Shown here: positions 1-7,822 of the stretch, one piece after another
Layout: every line of letters starts with the position of its first letter
Numbering within the stretch: position 1 is the first letter of the stretch
Source: Bythopirellula goksoeyrii
GTDB lineage: Bacteria; Planctomycetota; Planctomycetia; Pirellulales; Lacipirellulaceae
NCBI RefSeq assembly: GCF_008065115.1
Contig: NZ_CP042913.1
Location: 1,152,338-1,216,337, forward strand
DNA: 64,000 nucleotides
Direction: 5' to 3'
The notes under the pieces: model-generated
Database searches by the model: none
What the model was told of the DNA's origin: nothing
Seen by the model: only the letters and a program-made list of their open reading frames with translations
Translations under genes and position numbers: made by a program

Positions 1-90
1 GAATAGCAAAGCTGTTTCTACCTACTGTTCAGGAGAGCCTGTATGAGTTTGGAGCTATTCTCTTCACTTCAGACTGAGCGCGGATTTTCT

Positions 91-142
91 AAGGGGTCGG
101 GAGTCATTCTTAATCAAAGAATCCCGAACCTTTTTCTTCGCC
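91..142. repeat. 52 bp hairpin-forming repeat, copy 1
   Basis: This segment matches 1131-1182 at about 47 of 52 positions. It contains an imperfect inverted repeat (TCGGGAGTC against AATCCCGA) around an AT-rich centre, followed on the plus strand by a T-rich tail. It lies just downstream of the stop codon of the minus-strand gene 191-640. The pyrimidine tail recurs once more at about 156-172. The role is unknown; a 3' end stem-loop or a dispersed element are both possible. Confidence 0.7.
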
Positions 143-190
143 ATGCTTTTCGTCGTGACCCTTTTTCTTCGTCTGACTTGCGAGGCGTCG

Positions 191-640
191 TTACCACCAG
201 GTTCGTTCCAGGATCATGGTCCTATTGTTGGCGTTAATCCAGAGATTCGAGACGTATCCCTCTTTAAGACCAGCCGGGAACACATAGATTTCCGTCGCCA
301 ATTCTGGGGAAAACCATTCCGGCGTTCGGTCTCCCAGTGTGTTCGTGAAGGTAGATACCCTGTTCCCTTCGTCTTGGGGAACCAATCCAAATGTCTCGAT
401 CACAAGGCGGAGCGCGTCATGATCCTCGTAGGACATCATCGCCAGATACATGGGGTCGATGCCTGCCCCCTCGTATTTTTCTAGGTACGAGACACCGTTG
501 CCCGCAGATAGCTTCTCCCAAGGCGCAAAGTTCTTCCGGTTCGGCGATATCACAGGAATCTTGCCTGAGATTTGGCTCCAGAAGATGACGCCCAAGAGCA
601 AAAGTAAAAACAGTAATGGAAGTTGGGGTCGTTTCGACAT
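191..640 (-). CDS. Hypothetical membrane-anchored protein
   Basis: The family is not recognised. The 149-residue product starts MSKRPQ and has a strongly hydrophobic segment at about residues 8-22 (a leucine run LLFLLLLLG), which fits an N-terminal membrane anchor or uncleaved signal peptide. The rest is soluble with no metal or nucleotide motif visible. The start ATG is at 638-640. It runs in the same direction as the next two upstream genes, also small membrane proteins, but spacers of 84 nt and more and repeats between them give no clear sign of an operon. No function is proposed. Confidence 0.55.
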   Translation of the reverse strand: MSKRPQLPLLFLLLLLGVIFWSQISGKIPVISPNRKNFAPWEKLSAGNGVSYLEKYEGAGIDPMYLAMMSYEDHDALRLVIETFGLVPQDEGNRVSTFTNTLGDRTPEWFSPELATEIYVFPAGLKEGYVSNLWINANNRTMILERTWW

Positions 641-724
641 CTTGTCCAGTTTAGGAGATGGGCACCATTCAGAGCAAGGAAGCCGGGGCGGTTGTGGGTG
701 CGAGAGCGGAGTGACCTCCGAGCA

Positions 725-1069
725 TTACGGGCCAGCAGTAAATCGCGTCTGAATCACTGAGAAAAATACCATCGCCAGCGCAGTTGCTATGACCATGGCT
801 GCACCCGTCCACCACAACGACAGGTTCCACCACCCCCGCTCGTCAGCGTAAAAGAGAATCGCAAACACGCCCAAAGCCGCAAGCACCCCAATTACGATCG
901 CTGCAACGCGAACCCGTGCGTTCTTTGAGATACTTCGCGCGCCTATGGTCGCTATGAGAACTGTGGGCAATATCCACATAAGAAATACGACAGGAGCCTG
1001 AGACGCAGCAACAATAAACATGAACGGTGTTCTCCAAATGCTTAGCCCGTTTACGTATTGTAACAGCAT
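725..1069 (-). CDS. Small hypothetical membrane protein
   Basis: An unrecognised protein of about 114 residues with three likely membrane helices: FMFIVAASQAPVVFLMWILP, a middle stretch around VAAIVIGVLAALGVFAILFY, and a last one around MVIATALAMVFFSV. The reading frame stays open to 1147, but a start there would lie inside the dispersed repeat 1131-1182, so the internal ATG at 1067-1069 (MLLQYV) is preferred. No conserved catalytic motif is seen. It lies between two other minus-strand membrane protein genes. Confidence 0.5.
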   Translation of the reverse strand: MLLQYVNGLSIWRTPFMFIVAASQAPVVFLMWILPTVLIATIGARSISKNARVRVAAIVIGVLAALGVFAILFYADERGWWNLSLWWTGAAMVIATALAMVFFSVIQTRFTAGP

Positions 1070-1130
1070 GGCTGGCCACGGGTCTTGTCCTACAATCCGG
1101 TCGATCCGACAGCCAGGTGCCGAGAGATTT

Positions 1131-1182
1131 AAGGGAGCGGGAGTCATTCTTAATTAAAGACTCCCGACCCTTTTTCTTCGCC
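1131..1182. repeat. 52 bp hairpin-forming repeat, copy 2
   Basis: Second copy of the element at 91-142, with five differences. Here the stem is stronger (CGGGAGTC against GACTCCCG, eight pairs) around a centre containing TTAATTAA. It lies about 20 nt downstream of the stop of the minus-strand gene 1203-2159, the same relative position as copy 1, which suggests a link with gene 3' ends. In the minus orientation no T-run follows the stem, so it is not a standard intrinsic terminator for that gene. Confidence 0.75.
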
Positions 1183-1202
1183 GTAGGATAATCAGTAAGA
1201 GG

Positions 1203-2159
1203 CTAGCGATAGACATTGCAGTCTTGATTAAACTCTTTGAACCTCCGAATGCCATTATCTGTGATTTGTGTTCCGCTAACCAGAATGAATTCCAACTCAG
1301 TGAGTGCATATAGATGAACCAGTCCCGCATCGGTGATTCCGGTACCTCGCATATCGAGAACTTTTAGGTTGTTAAACGATGCAATATCGACCATGCAATC
1401 GTCCTTAATCTTGTTGTTTTTCTTTCCTTGACGAAGAAATTGCAAGTTTAGAATAACGTAATTCACACTTGACCCTTCAATTCCAACCAGTCGTTTGACA
1501 AGGCTTGGAGTTCTGGCTTCGTCATCACGCGTTATGGCGTTACTCTCGCAAATATATTTAACGTCATAAACAACCTCGGCACCTAGCTTTTCGAGCCTCT
1601 TTGCGGCCGAGAGTTCATTATAGGCTCGCCTAACTTCTCTTCCGACGATTGCAGAAACTACCGCAAGAATTGTAACAACCAGCAGAAGAGTCCTGACGCT
1701 GAATTGTGGTCGGCCACTCAGAGTAACTTTCACCGCTATCCATGCACTGATTCGACCAACGAAGACACATAAATACGGCCAAATAAAGTAAATCGCGAGC
1801 ACTCCGCCAACTACACTGAATGTCCACCTGATTCCGATGCCGTTTCGCAACATACCGACCGCTATAACCTGAGCAAGCACTACCGCCACAAGAAAGGTCC
1901 CGATAGATTTTTGCCATTGCCCAGTTGCGATCTTTACCATCACTGAGCTGGCTATCTCGGTGAGTCCAAGAATTTGCCTTGAGAACACACCTACAGCAAC
2001 AATCGAGAAAGCTAGAATCACTCCTAGTTGGATGTCAATGCCGAAGCGAAGAAACAGGAATGAAAGTATCTCGATGGAAAGAACAGCGAGCAGAAATACC
2101 TTTACCCAAGAACAAGATTGGTAACGAACCGCCGTTTCGTCTTGAGTCGAATGTAGCAT
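1203..2159 (-). CDS. Membrane protein with C-terminal leucine-rich repeats
   Basis: About 318 residues. The N-terminal half has roughly five hydrophobic helices. Near residue 155 comes the segment FSVRTLLLVVTILAVVSAIV, a helix type repeatedly seen in planctomycete membrane proteins. A soluble part follows and ends in two leucine-rich repeats (LKVLDMRGTGITDAGLVHL and a second with TQITDNGI), the ribonuclease-inhibitor-like type. Such repeats usually bind proteins; the partner is unknown. The frame opens at a TTG at 2168, but the ATG at 2157-2159 is a better start. The LRR assignment is firm, the function is not known. Confidence 0.7.
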   Translation of the reverse strand: MLHSTQDETAVRYQSCSWVKVFLLAVLSIEILSFLFLRFGIDIQLGVILAFSIVAVGVFSRQILGLTEIASSVMVKIATGQWQKSIGTFLVAVVLAQVIAVGMLRNGIGIRWTFSVVGGVLAIYFIWPYLCVFVGRISAWIAVKVTLSGRPQFSVRTLLLVVTILAVVSAIVGREVRRAYNELSAAKRLEKLGAEVVYDVKYICESNAITRDDEARTPSLVKRLVGIEGSSVNYVILNLQFLRQGKKNNKIKDDCMVDIASFNNLKVLDMRGTGITDAGLVHLYALTELEFILVSGTQITDNGIRRFKEFNQDCNVYR

Positions 2160-2584
2160 CGTCAACAACTGCTCTTGTTCCGTGACTATATTTCACACAC
2201 AGCTACAACCAGGATAGCAGATACGTGTTGACCTAATCAATCAGAGGTCCAATTCAAGCTGTTGGGCGATGTTTCTCCGAAAAGTGGTATGCCAGACGTT
2301 TGAAGGAGTTCACAACTAGCGTTGGAGTGAAACAACAACGAAGGTTGCAGTGCCTCCCGTATCCAGCGTCGGCGTGCCAAACCTCGGAACTTAGCCGTGG
2401 CTACCGTTGGTAGCGGCGGTCGATAAAGTTTCAGGACTTAGGCGGGTGTTGCAGAAATGCGTAGGACGAAGAATCTAACGTGTCAAAGCCATTTGTCGTG
2501 TGAGCGGTGTCTGGAACGCCACAGACTAAAATGAGCATATCTATAAGTCGGTGTTTTCCAGTCAGATGCAGTAAAAAATGTGGC
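2160..2584. other. Intergenic region without a recognisable gene
   Basis: About 425 bases between the start of the LRR membrane protein gene and the end of the globin-like gene. Only short open frames without family resemblance occur. No convincing promoter, tRNA or strong hairpin was found. Confidence 0.5.
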
Positions 2585-2992
2585 TCAGTACCTTCGCTTG
2601 AAGTACTCGACAACAAAACCCAGTATCTTTTCCCATGCAGCTGCGACTTCCTCAGTCCAATTGTCGTCGAACTCTTCTACAGTAGCGATGGCCGCATCAA
2701 GCCAGAAGTGATAAAGCTCTGGCTTAATATCTAAGTGGTCTCTGTCATGGGAAAGTGCTCGGGCTTTCAGTTCCTGCAGGGCTTCTGGACTGCCTGACGT
2801 GGCACCGGCGGACATTCTTAGTGAGTTCAGGAGCATAGCATTTTGCTTCTCGAAATTGGTGAAGCGAAACTTAATACTAATCTCTTCGGAACTCGCTAGA
2901 AACCGCTTGTAAAATGCAGGGATGAACTCGGCATTTGCTGAGCATCTTTCAAGACTTGCTAGGAAAAGGTCCTTAGATGTCGCTTCAGCCAT
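2585..2992 (-). CDS. Globin-like haem protein
   Basis: The 135-residue product is the size of a single-domain bacterial globin. Visible globin features are Phe residues around 42-47 (CD corner region) and a proximal-histidine region at about residues 82-93, where His82 lies nine residues before the Pro of IKPELYHFW. The spacing resembles the F-helix of non-flavo bacterial globins, followed by a typical G/H-helix amphipathic segment with a Trp. Haem binding and oxygen or NO chemistry are inferred from the fold; no reductase domain is fused. The start ATG has a G-rich ribosome site (GGGGGT) about six bases upstream. It stands alone between two intergenic stretches. Confidence 0.75.
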   Translation of the reverse strand: MAEATSKDLFLASLERCSANAEFIPAFYKRFLASSEEISIKFRFTNFEKQNAMLLNSLRMSAGATSGSPEALQELKARALSHDRDHLDIKPELYHFWLDAAIATVEEFDDNWTEEVAAAWEKILGFVVEYFKRRY

Positions 2993-3520
2993 TGTAGACC
3001 CCCGCCTTTTTCAACGCTAAGTACATTTGGTAGTGCCGCGATTGCGGCAACTTGTGGTTCAGTGTCTCGAAGTAAGTTGTTTGCACAAGTCCAATCTTCA
3101 CCTTGACTTATCCGGCAATGAGCTGACTAGCGACCACTGGCCTAACTGCATCTCAGTGAATCCCCAGGCAGGCTACGGAGCTAGTCGTATCCAGCGGTAC
3201 ATAACGGGTACGCTAAACGGTACAGGACGATGAAGCTGAGGCGGGTTAGTGGGCTTGCTGTCGTGCAATGTCATTTTCCGCGCGATCGCTCTTGCGGCGT
3301 AGCCGTTACATCACCGTAGCCCAAGGTTCTCAAATGCGAGTTCCACGAGTGTTTGTGTACCTTGGCTTTATGTCCCAACAGGCTCCTAGGCCGAGCACAA
3401 CGCGATTTTTACCGGCGGCACATTACCGAGGCCGAAGCAAACCGCGGCATGATTCGGCCTCGGCGACACTCCGGCGGTAGGCCACGTTCTTCGCTCGGCC
3501 GTGACGGGAGGTTCCTCGCA

Positions 3521-3613
3521 AACCCAGGGTACGTCATTGCTCGCCGGGGCTCGCTGTGGCGAACCCTGGGCTACGATGTGCAACCGCGTTGCGGTAATAG
3601 AGCCAACCCTGGG
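3521..3613. repeat. CCCAGGGT / ACCCTGGG palindromic cluster
   Basis: AACCCAGGGT at 3521-3530 is followed by AACCCTGGG at 3562-3570 and ACCCTGGG at 3606-3613, with a GCAAC-CGC-GTTGC palindrome at 3580-3592. The alternating orientation allows hairpins. This type of repeat is, from memory, common in planctomycete intergenic DNA. Confidence 0.6.
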
Positions 3614-3731
3614 GGCACGCATCCTTTGAACCGCGAGCCGGCTGGTCTAAGTCGCTCCGCTCGAAAGCGTTACGTCATCAGGCAAGACGGGTGTCCCCGC
3701 AGGGTATGTTGTTTTCCTGCTCTGGCCGATT

Positions 3732-3952
3732 GCCGAAACTTTGCGCAAGTTTTTGGCCGCGCGATTTGTTAGAATCGTCGTGGCACGCGCATTCGCTGCG
3801 CCGATCTTTGATAATTCAGCACTCGATAAAACAGTCTGTTCATTCAGCCGCGGCGCGCTAGCGACCGGTTCAATTCGTGTCTGGTACGGAACTAACCGTG
3901 GGCCAGCGCACAGCGGCTGATGAGCAGTCCGGGCTAGAGATCCGTCGGTAGT
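3732..3952 (-). repeat. Dispersed repeat, long copy (A)
   Basis: Read on the minus strand, this 221 bp segment matches 11902-12045 read on the plus strand with few substitutions, from ACTACCGACGGATCT to GCGCAAAGTTTCGGC. The long copy differs by one internal block of 77 bp (3844-3920) bounded by perfect inverted 8-mers TCAGCCGC and GCGGCTGA. No protein-coding constraint is evident. Confidence 0.85.
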
Positions 3953-4179
3953 TATAGGACTCAAACTGAAAAGGAGAACCACGGATTACACGAATTTCAC
4001 GGATAAGTTGAGACGAAACCGTACTTTTGGGCATCGAATAGGTTTGCGCACATGTGGGGTGTGATGTTGAACAATCGAAGGAGTATTTTCCTGTTTTTCG
4101 TGGGACTTGCTCTATCCGAGAAATCCGCGCAATCCGTGGTTGCCGTAATCTTGCTTTTCAGTTTGAGTTATGGGACTAT
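3953..4179. repeat. Inverted pair of CACGGATT-type repeats
   Basis: The arm at 3953-4005 reads ACTCAAACTGAAAA then ACCACGGATTACACGAATT; the arm at 4113-4179 is its imperfect reverse complement. The words 'aaccacggatt' and 'cacggata' recall a dispersed repeat type found in several unrelated bacterial groups (recollection, not searched). Confidence 0.65.
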
Positions 4180-4417
4180 TCGCGCTGAGTGCCATGACAG
4201 CAGCAGTGCGACTTTTGCGCGGCGGGAAGGAGAGTTTTTTCTCAAAAACTTTTGACAAATCTTGCTGAAACCCGGGAAAAGTTAACAATTTCGATTTATT
4301 TTTTTATTTTGTTTTTCGGTTTTCAAATTATGTGCGGTGCAAAACTCCCTCTGCGGCGCGTCCTCCGTCGTTCTGACTACGGAGTTCATTGCTCTTTGGG
4401 TATTCCGCTTTCCGCCT

Positions 4418-5200
4418 TTATACGTCCGGATCCACTCGCTTGAGATTCGCCAGATATTCATCGTAGGCTTGAGCGGCCAGTTTGTGGGCGGCATCGCCTG
4501 CTTCGTCCGCTCGGCGAGTCGCTAGCTCCTGAAGTCGCTTCAGGGGCCCATAAGCAACTATTGTGTCGTAGGGATGGATGTGGCTATTGCCGGCAGGAGC
4601 TCCGACGTAGTCGCCATTGTTTCGCTTGATCCCTAGCACCAGAATGCCCTCACGCGCCAGGCCTAAGCTCGCAAGTGTCTTTCCAGCAACCCAGTCCCCA
4701 GGCTCAATGTTAAGTTCTGTCACTGAAAAGCCTTTAGCAAGTTCCAGCAGAGATACGTAGTCTTTGATTTCGAGATGGGAGAAATTGGTTATTGCCAAGG
4801 TGATAAATCGGTTGAGTTTGTTCTCGACCCACCGACTGCTTGCCAATAACCACAAGCAACCCAGGCTCGCGAACAACACGATCAGACTCGATGCGATGCC
4901 TTGGTACTCCGACTCTCTAGCCCCCAACAGAAACAACATCAAGAAACTGATCGAAGTTGCGATACCGACATTGCCGGCGATCATCAGGGCCATCACGATA
5001 TGGCGACGAACCGGATGCTGGGTGATTGATTCCGCCTCGCTCGTGGTGAAGCCAACCCCAGTAAATGCAGAATGGGACTGGAAACGGGCCGACTCGCGAG
5101 ACAACCCCGTCAGCATGAGCGCCATTGTCCCCACTCGGATGATAATCAACGAGAGGGCCAGCACCACTGGCAACGAAATGACAGGAATCAGTAGTTCCAT
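4418..5200 (-). CDS. Membrane protein with C-terminal RCK_C (TrkA-C) domain
   Basis: A 260-residue protein with an N-terminal helix (LLIPVISLPVVLALSLIIIR), two more hydrophobic segments at about residues 70-95 and 105-125, then a soluble part. The C-terminal region GDWVAGKTLASLGLAREGIL through DTIVAYGPLKRL has the pattern of a TrkA-C/RCK_C domain, which in known families binds small ligands and gates potassium channels or transporters. The channel-like role is inferred; a selectivity filter is not visible. The frame stays open to 5251, but those codons lie in a GTAGNGTGGGC palindromic repeat, so the ATG at 5198-5200 is chosen. Confidence 0.75.
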   Translation of the reverse strand: MELLIPVISLPVVLALSLIIIRVGTMALMLTGLSRESARFQSHSAFTGVGFTTSEAESITQHPVRRHIVMALMIAGNVGIATSISFLMLFLLGARESEYQGIASSLIVLFASLGCLWLLASSRWVENKLNRFITLAITNFSHLEIKDYVSLLELAKGFSVTELNIEPGDWVAGKTLASLGLAREGILVLGIKRNNGDYVGAPAGNSHIHPYDTIVAYGPLKRLQELATRRADEAGDAAHKLAAQAYDEYLANLKRVDPDV

Positions 5201-5212
5201 AGGCTTTTGCTT

Positions 5213-5283
5213 GTAGAGTGGGCAATGCCCACCTCTGTTTGTTGGCCCCAAATACGCTTCTGAAAGGTAATGCCCACCCTACC
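5213..5283. repeat. GTAGAGTGGGC / GCCCACCCTAC repeat
   Basis: GTAGAGTGGGCAATGCCCACC at 5213-5233 is itself palindromic, and a second half-site AATGCCCACCCTAC ends at about 5282. The same unit occurs as a perfect palindrome at 19323-19347. It lies in the leader of the RCK_C gene. Confidence 0.65.
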
Positions 5284-5290
5284 CGTTCAG

Positions 5291-5332
5291 TAATAAAACA
5301 GGCCGGCGAACGAAAACTCGCTCACCGGCCTG
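5291..5332 (-). terminator. Intrinsic terminator after the TPR gene
   Basis: On the minus strand a stem beginning CAGGCCGG and ending CCGGCCTG, about 14 pairs with a short T-rich loop, is followed by TTTTATTA. It lies 27 nt after the TPR gene stop codon. Confidence 0.85.
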
Positions 5333-5358
5333 CAGCATAATACTTACCAGAAATATTG

Positions 5359-6897
5359 CTAGTTATTTTTCTCTTTTAACTCCTGGGCTCGTTGCTCATA
5401 CTTTTCGGCCAAAGCATTTCGACCTAGAGATCGGAGCGTCTCGGCGGCTGCTTCAAAACTTTGCGAATTCTGATCATCGTTTAAAGCTGCCAGTTCAAAG
5501 GAGTTGAACGCCTTGTCATATTCTTCCATCAGCATGTAGGCACGACCACGTTGGTTATATAGATCAGGGTTGGTCGGCTCAACCAGAATCGCCTCATTGA
5601 AATTATCCGCAGCCCGCTGGTACTCATCCAACGCCGCGTAGGCCAAGCCGCGGTTGATGTAAGGGAGGGCGAAATTGGGATTCTTGTTGATCGCTTCACC
5701 GTAGCTATCAATTGCCGAACGAAAGTCATCTTCAGCAGCAAAAGTGAAACCGGTCCACATGTGTGGCAAGGGATCGGTATAGTCAGAAGCAGCGGCTAAC
5801 AAGAAGTCTTTCCGAGCGAGTCGATTCTCATCTTGCAGAAACCAACAGATGCCGCGTTTCAAATAAGCATTGGTGGTATACGGAGCCGATTCGCCAGCGG
5901 GAACCAGTTGCAATGCGTCCGTGAAAGCCTTAATAGCCTCACCGTATTTGTCCTGCATGCGGAGAGCAACGCCCTTACGATAGAGGGCCTGCCCCGAGAC
6001 GGGGAAAGTATCAGGCAATTCCGAGAGCACCGCATCGGCATCTTCATTTACCTTTTCGTATAGCTCTTCGCGTTTCTCTGCAGGCGTTTTCGCCTCGTTC
6101 GCTAGAGTGAGTCGCGCATCGCTACGCAAGAGATAACCCTGGACATAAGTCTTGGGATCAGAGCTTTCTTCTGGTTCGTAGAACTTGATGGCATTGGTAA
6201 GTGCCTCGATTGCCTGAGGAATCTTCTCCTTGTCATCCTGAAAGAGATAGATATTGGCTAACATCGAGTAGGTTTCAAAATCGTCGTCTTTGAGTTCCAC
6301 TGACTTCGCCAGATCTGCCTCGGCCTCGTCAAAATGGCGCAGCTGAGCATGGGCAAGTCCTCGGTTGCGGTAGACTTCGGCATTTTCAGGATCCAGTTCT
6401 GCAGCCTTGTCCAAGACTCGCAACGCACTGGTAGGGTCCTGGCGAAAATTAACTAGCAAGTCGCCAAGATTGGCAGCAATCTCCGGATCGCGGCGATCGA
6501 GTCCAATGGCGTTGTTGAAGTCGTTAAACGCCAAGTCGTAGAGTCCTAGTTCCCTTTCAGCAATTGCCTGTCCGTTATAGGCCTTGGCCGACTTAGAATC
6601 GATATTCGTGGCAGCCTTGTAACTGTCCAAGGCGGCCTGATAATCATCCATGTTACGCAACGCCTCGCCACGACCAAAGAAGGCTTCGGCATAGGTGTTG
6701 TCAATATTGACTGCCTGAGTAAATGCCGCGACCGCATCGTCCCACTGCTCGGCTTCGAGCAATTTCATGCCCTCTTCGTAAGCGGCAGTTGCATTGGTAT
6801 CACGGATGCCTAAGTCCTGAGACTCGGCCAATGGCACAAACAGCGTCGCCATCGCGACGAACACAGTTAAGTTCAAGGTATGTTTCAAAGCACTCAT
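5359..6897 (-). CDS. Exported tetratricopeptide repeat protein
   Basis: The 512-residue product begins with a signal peptide (hydrophobic LTVFVAMATLFVPLAES, predicted cleavage near residue 27). Nearly all the rest is tetratricopeptide repeats of about 34 residues, recognisable by phrases such as AEAFFGRGEALRNMDDYQAA, AYNGQAIAERELGLYDLA and LYNQRGRAYMLMEEYDKAFN; about ten or more repeats are present. TPR arrays are protein-binding scaffolds, so a periplasmic or outer-surface adaptor role is inferred. It is followed by its own terminator at 5291-5332 and appears to be monocistronic. The partner is not indicated by the neighbours. Confidence 0.85.
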   Translation of the reverse strand: MSALKHTLNLTVFVAMATLFVPLAESQDLGIRDTNATAAYEEGMKLLEAEQWDDAVAAFTQAVNIDNTYAEAFFGRGEALRNMDDYQAALDSYKAATNIDSKSAKAYNGQAIAERELGLYDLAFNDFNNAIGLDRRDPEIAANLGDLLVNFRQDPTSALRVLDKAAELDPENAEVYRNRGLAHAQLRHFDEAEADLAKSVELKDDDFETYSMLANIYLFQDDKEKIPQAIEALTNAIKFYEPEESSDPKTYVQGYLLRSDARLTLANEAKTPAEKREELYEKVNEDADAVLSELPDTFPVSGQALYRKGVALRMQDKYGEAIKAFTDALQLVPAGESAPYTTNAYLKRGICWFLQDENRLARKDFLLAAASDYTDPLPHMWTGFTFAAEDDFRSAIDSYGEAINKNPNFALPYINRGLAYAALDEYQRAADNFNEAILVEPTNPDLYNQRGRAYMLMEEYDKAFNSFELAALNDDQNSQSFEAAAETLRSLGRNALAEKYEQRAQELKEKNN

Positions 6898-7187
6898 GCG
6901 ATCTCTTCCTCGGTTCTTTGAAGTTCGTTTTCTGTTATGTGAGAGGGGGATGCGGTCCTTATGGTCACACTCAGTGCCTCTAGGTAGCGACCCACATTAA
7001 CTTACCACGCGCCCTGTGCGCATGCTTGGAGGAAATAAGAACCGTCCCCGCCATTTTGCTGATCGCACAGTTCCGAATAGTGCGGACCTGCCGACTGCAA
7101 CGAAAAAGCACGTTCCCGCGGCCAGGCGGAGGGGGCTCTTACTGGAGAATTCTACGCAGCAGAGGTGCGTGAGGCCACTATTTGGAC

Positions 7188-7703
7188 CTAGATCGTCGGC
7201 GTCGGCTTGGCTTCCTTGCTTCCCGACACTGCCCAGCGGCTGTGATTAGACGATGTGCGATTGTATTCTTTCGCAAAAGCTTCTGCCTCGTCACTGGTGA
7301 AATCTCGCTGAATCGTGCGTTTCAATTTGCGAAATTCGTAGACGTGGACGACGTGATCCGCTGGAGGGCCAGCGGGTACTTCTTCAGCTTCTTCCACAGC
7401 CTGCTCGACGGCTTCTTCTTCAGCCTTCTCCTCTGGAGCCTCTTCGTCGGCTTTTGCTGCCCTCTTGGCTCGTTTGCGAGGAGGCTTTTCGCTGGTCTTA
7501 GAGGCAGCCGGCTTGCGACTTGTGGAGCGGCCTTTTTTCGCAGGTTTCTTCGGAGCTTCTTCCTCGTCTTCTTCGTCTTCGTCCGAATCTTCCAAGTCGG
7601 AGTCCTCTGTGTCGCTTTCGTCCTCCAACTCGGAATCGTCTTCGTCTACGAATTCAAAGTCTTCTTCAAACAGATCGTCGTCGTCATCTTTTTTATAAGG
7701 CAT
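7188..7703 (-). CDS. Low-complexity acidic/basic protein, unknown function
   Basis: A 171-residue protein with three zones. Residues 1-55 are extremely acidic (starting MPYKKDDDDD). Residues 56-90 are Lys/Arg/Pro-rich, with KPAKKGRSTSRKPA. A second acidic stretch follows, then a compact conserved-looking C-terminus from DHVVHVYEFRKLKRTIQRDF through AFAKEYNRTSS. Charge-segregated tails of this kind occur in nucleic acid or chaperone-associated proteins, but no domain is recognised. The frame is open to 7802, yet the ATG at 7701-7703 begins the clearly structured composition. The S41 protease gene lies 119 nt upstream in the same direction. Confidence 0.6.
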   Translation of the reverse strand: MPYKKDDDDDLFEEDFEFVDEDDSELEDESDTEDSDLEDSDEDEEDEEEAPKKPAKKGRSTSRKPAASKTSEKPPRKRAKRAAKADEEAPEEKAEEEAVEQAVEEAEEVPAGPPADHVVHVYEFRKLKRTIQRDFTSDEAEAFAKEYNRTSSNHSRWAVSGSKEAKPTPTI

Positions 7704-7822
7704 AGGAAAACAGTAAATTCCATTTAGAGGAAGCGCGACTGCCCCAACACTAGCAGCGGCAGGGGACAGCAGGCGCAGAAGGAAACAGACAGTATTTGCC
7801 AATTTCCCTAGGTAGTCAACTG

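Larger units (their letters stand above)
2993..4417. other. Repeat-rich gene desert
   Basis: About 1.4 kb with no credible gene. It contains a cluster of CCCAGGGT/ACCCTGGG palindromic half-sites (3521-3613), a 221 bp dispersed repeat (3732-3952) whose partner is at 11902-12045, and an inverted pair of CACGGATT-type repeats (3953-4005 and 4113-4179). The open frames that cross it, including a 139-codon plus-strand frame at 3353-3772, are made of these repeats. Confidence 0.6.

Noticed and set aside
3353-3772. 139-codon plus-strand frame in the gene desert
   Set aside because: It consists of CCCAGGGT-type repeats and the dispersed repeat, with biased Arg/Pro/Gly composition and no family resemblance.
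4052-4255. 67-codon plus-strand frame
   Set aside because: It runs through the CACGGATT repeat arm and has no signal beyond chance openness.
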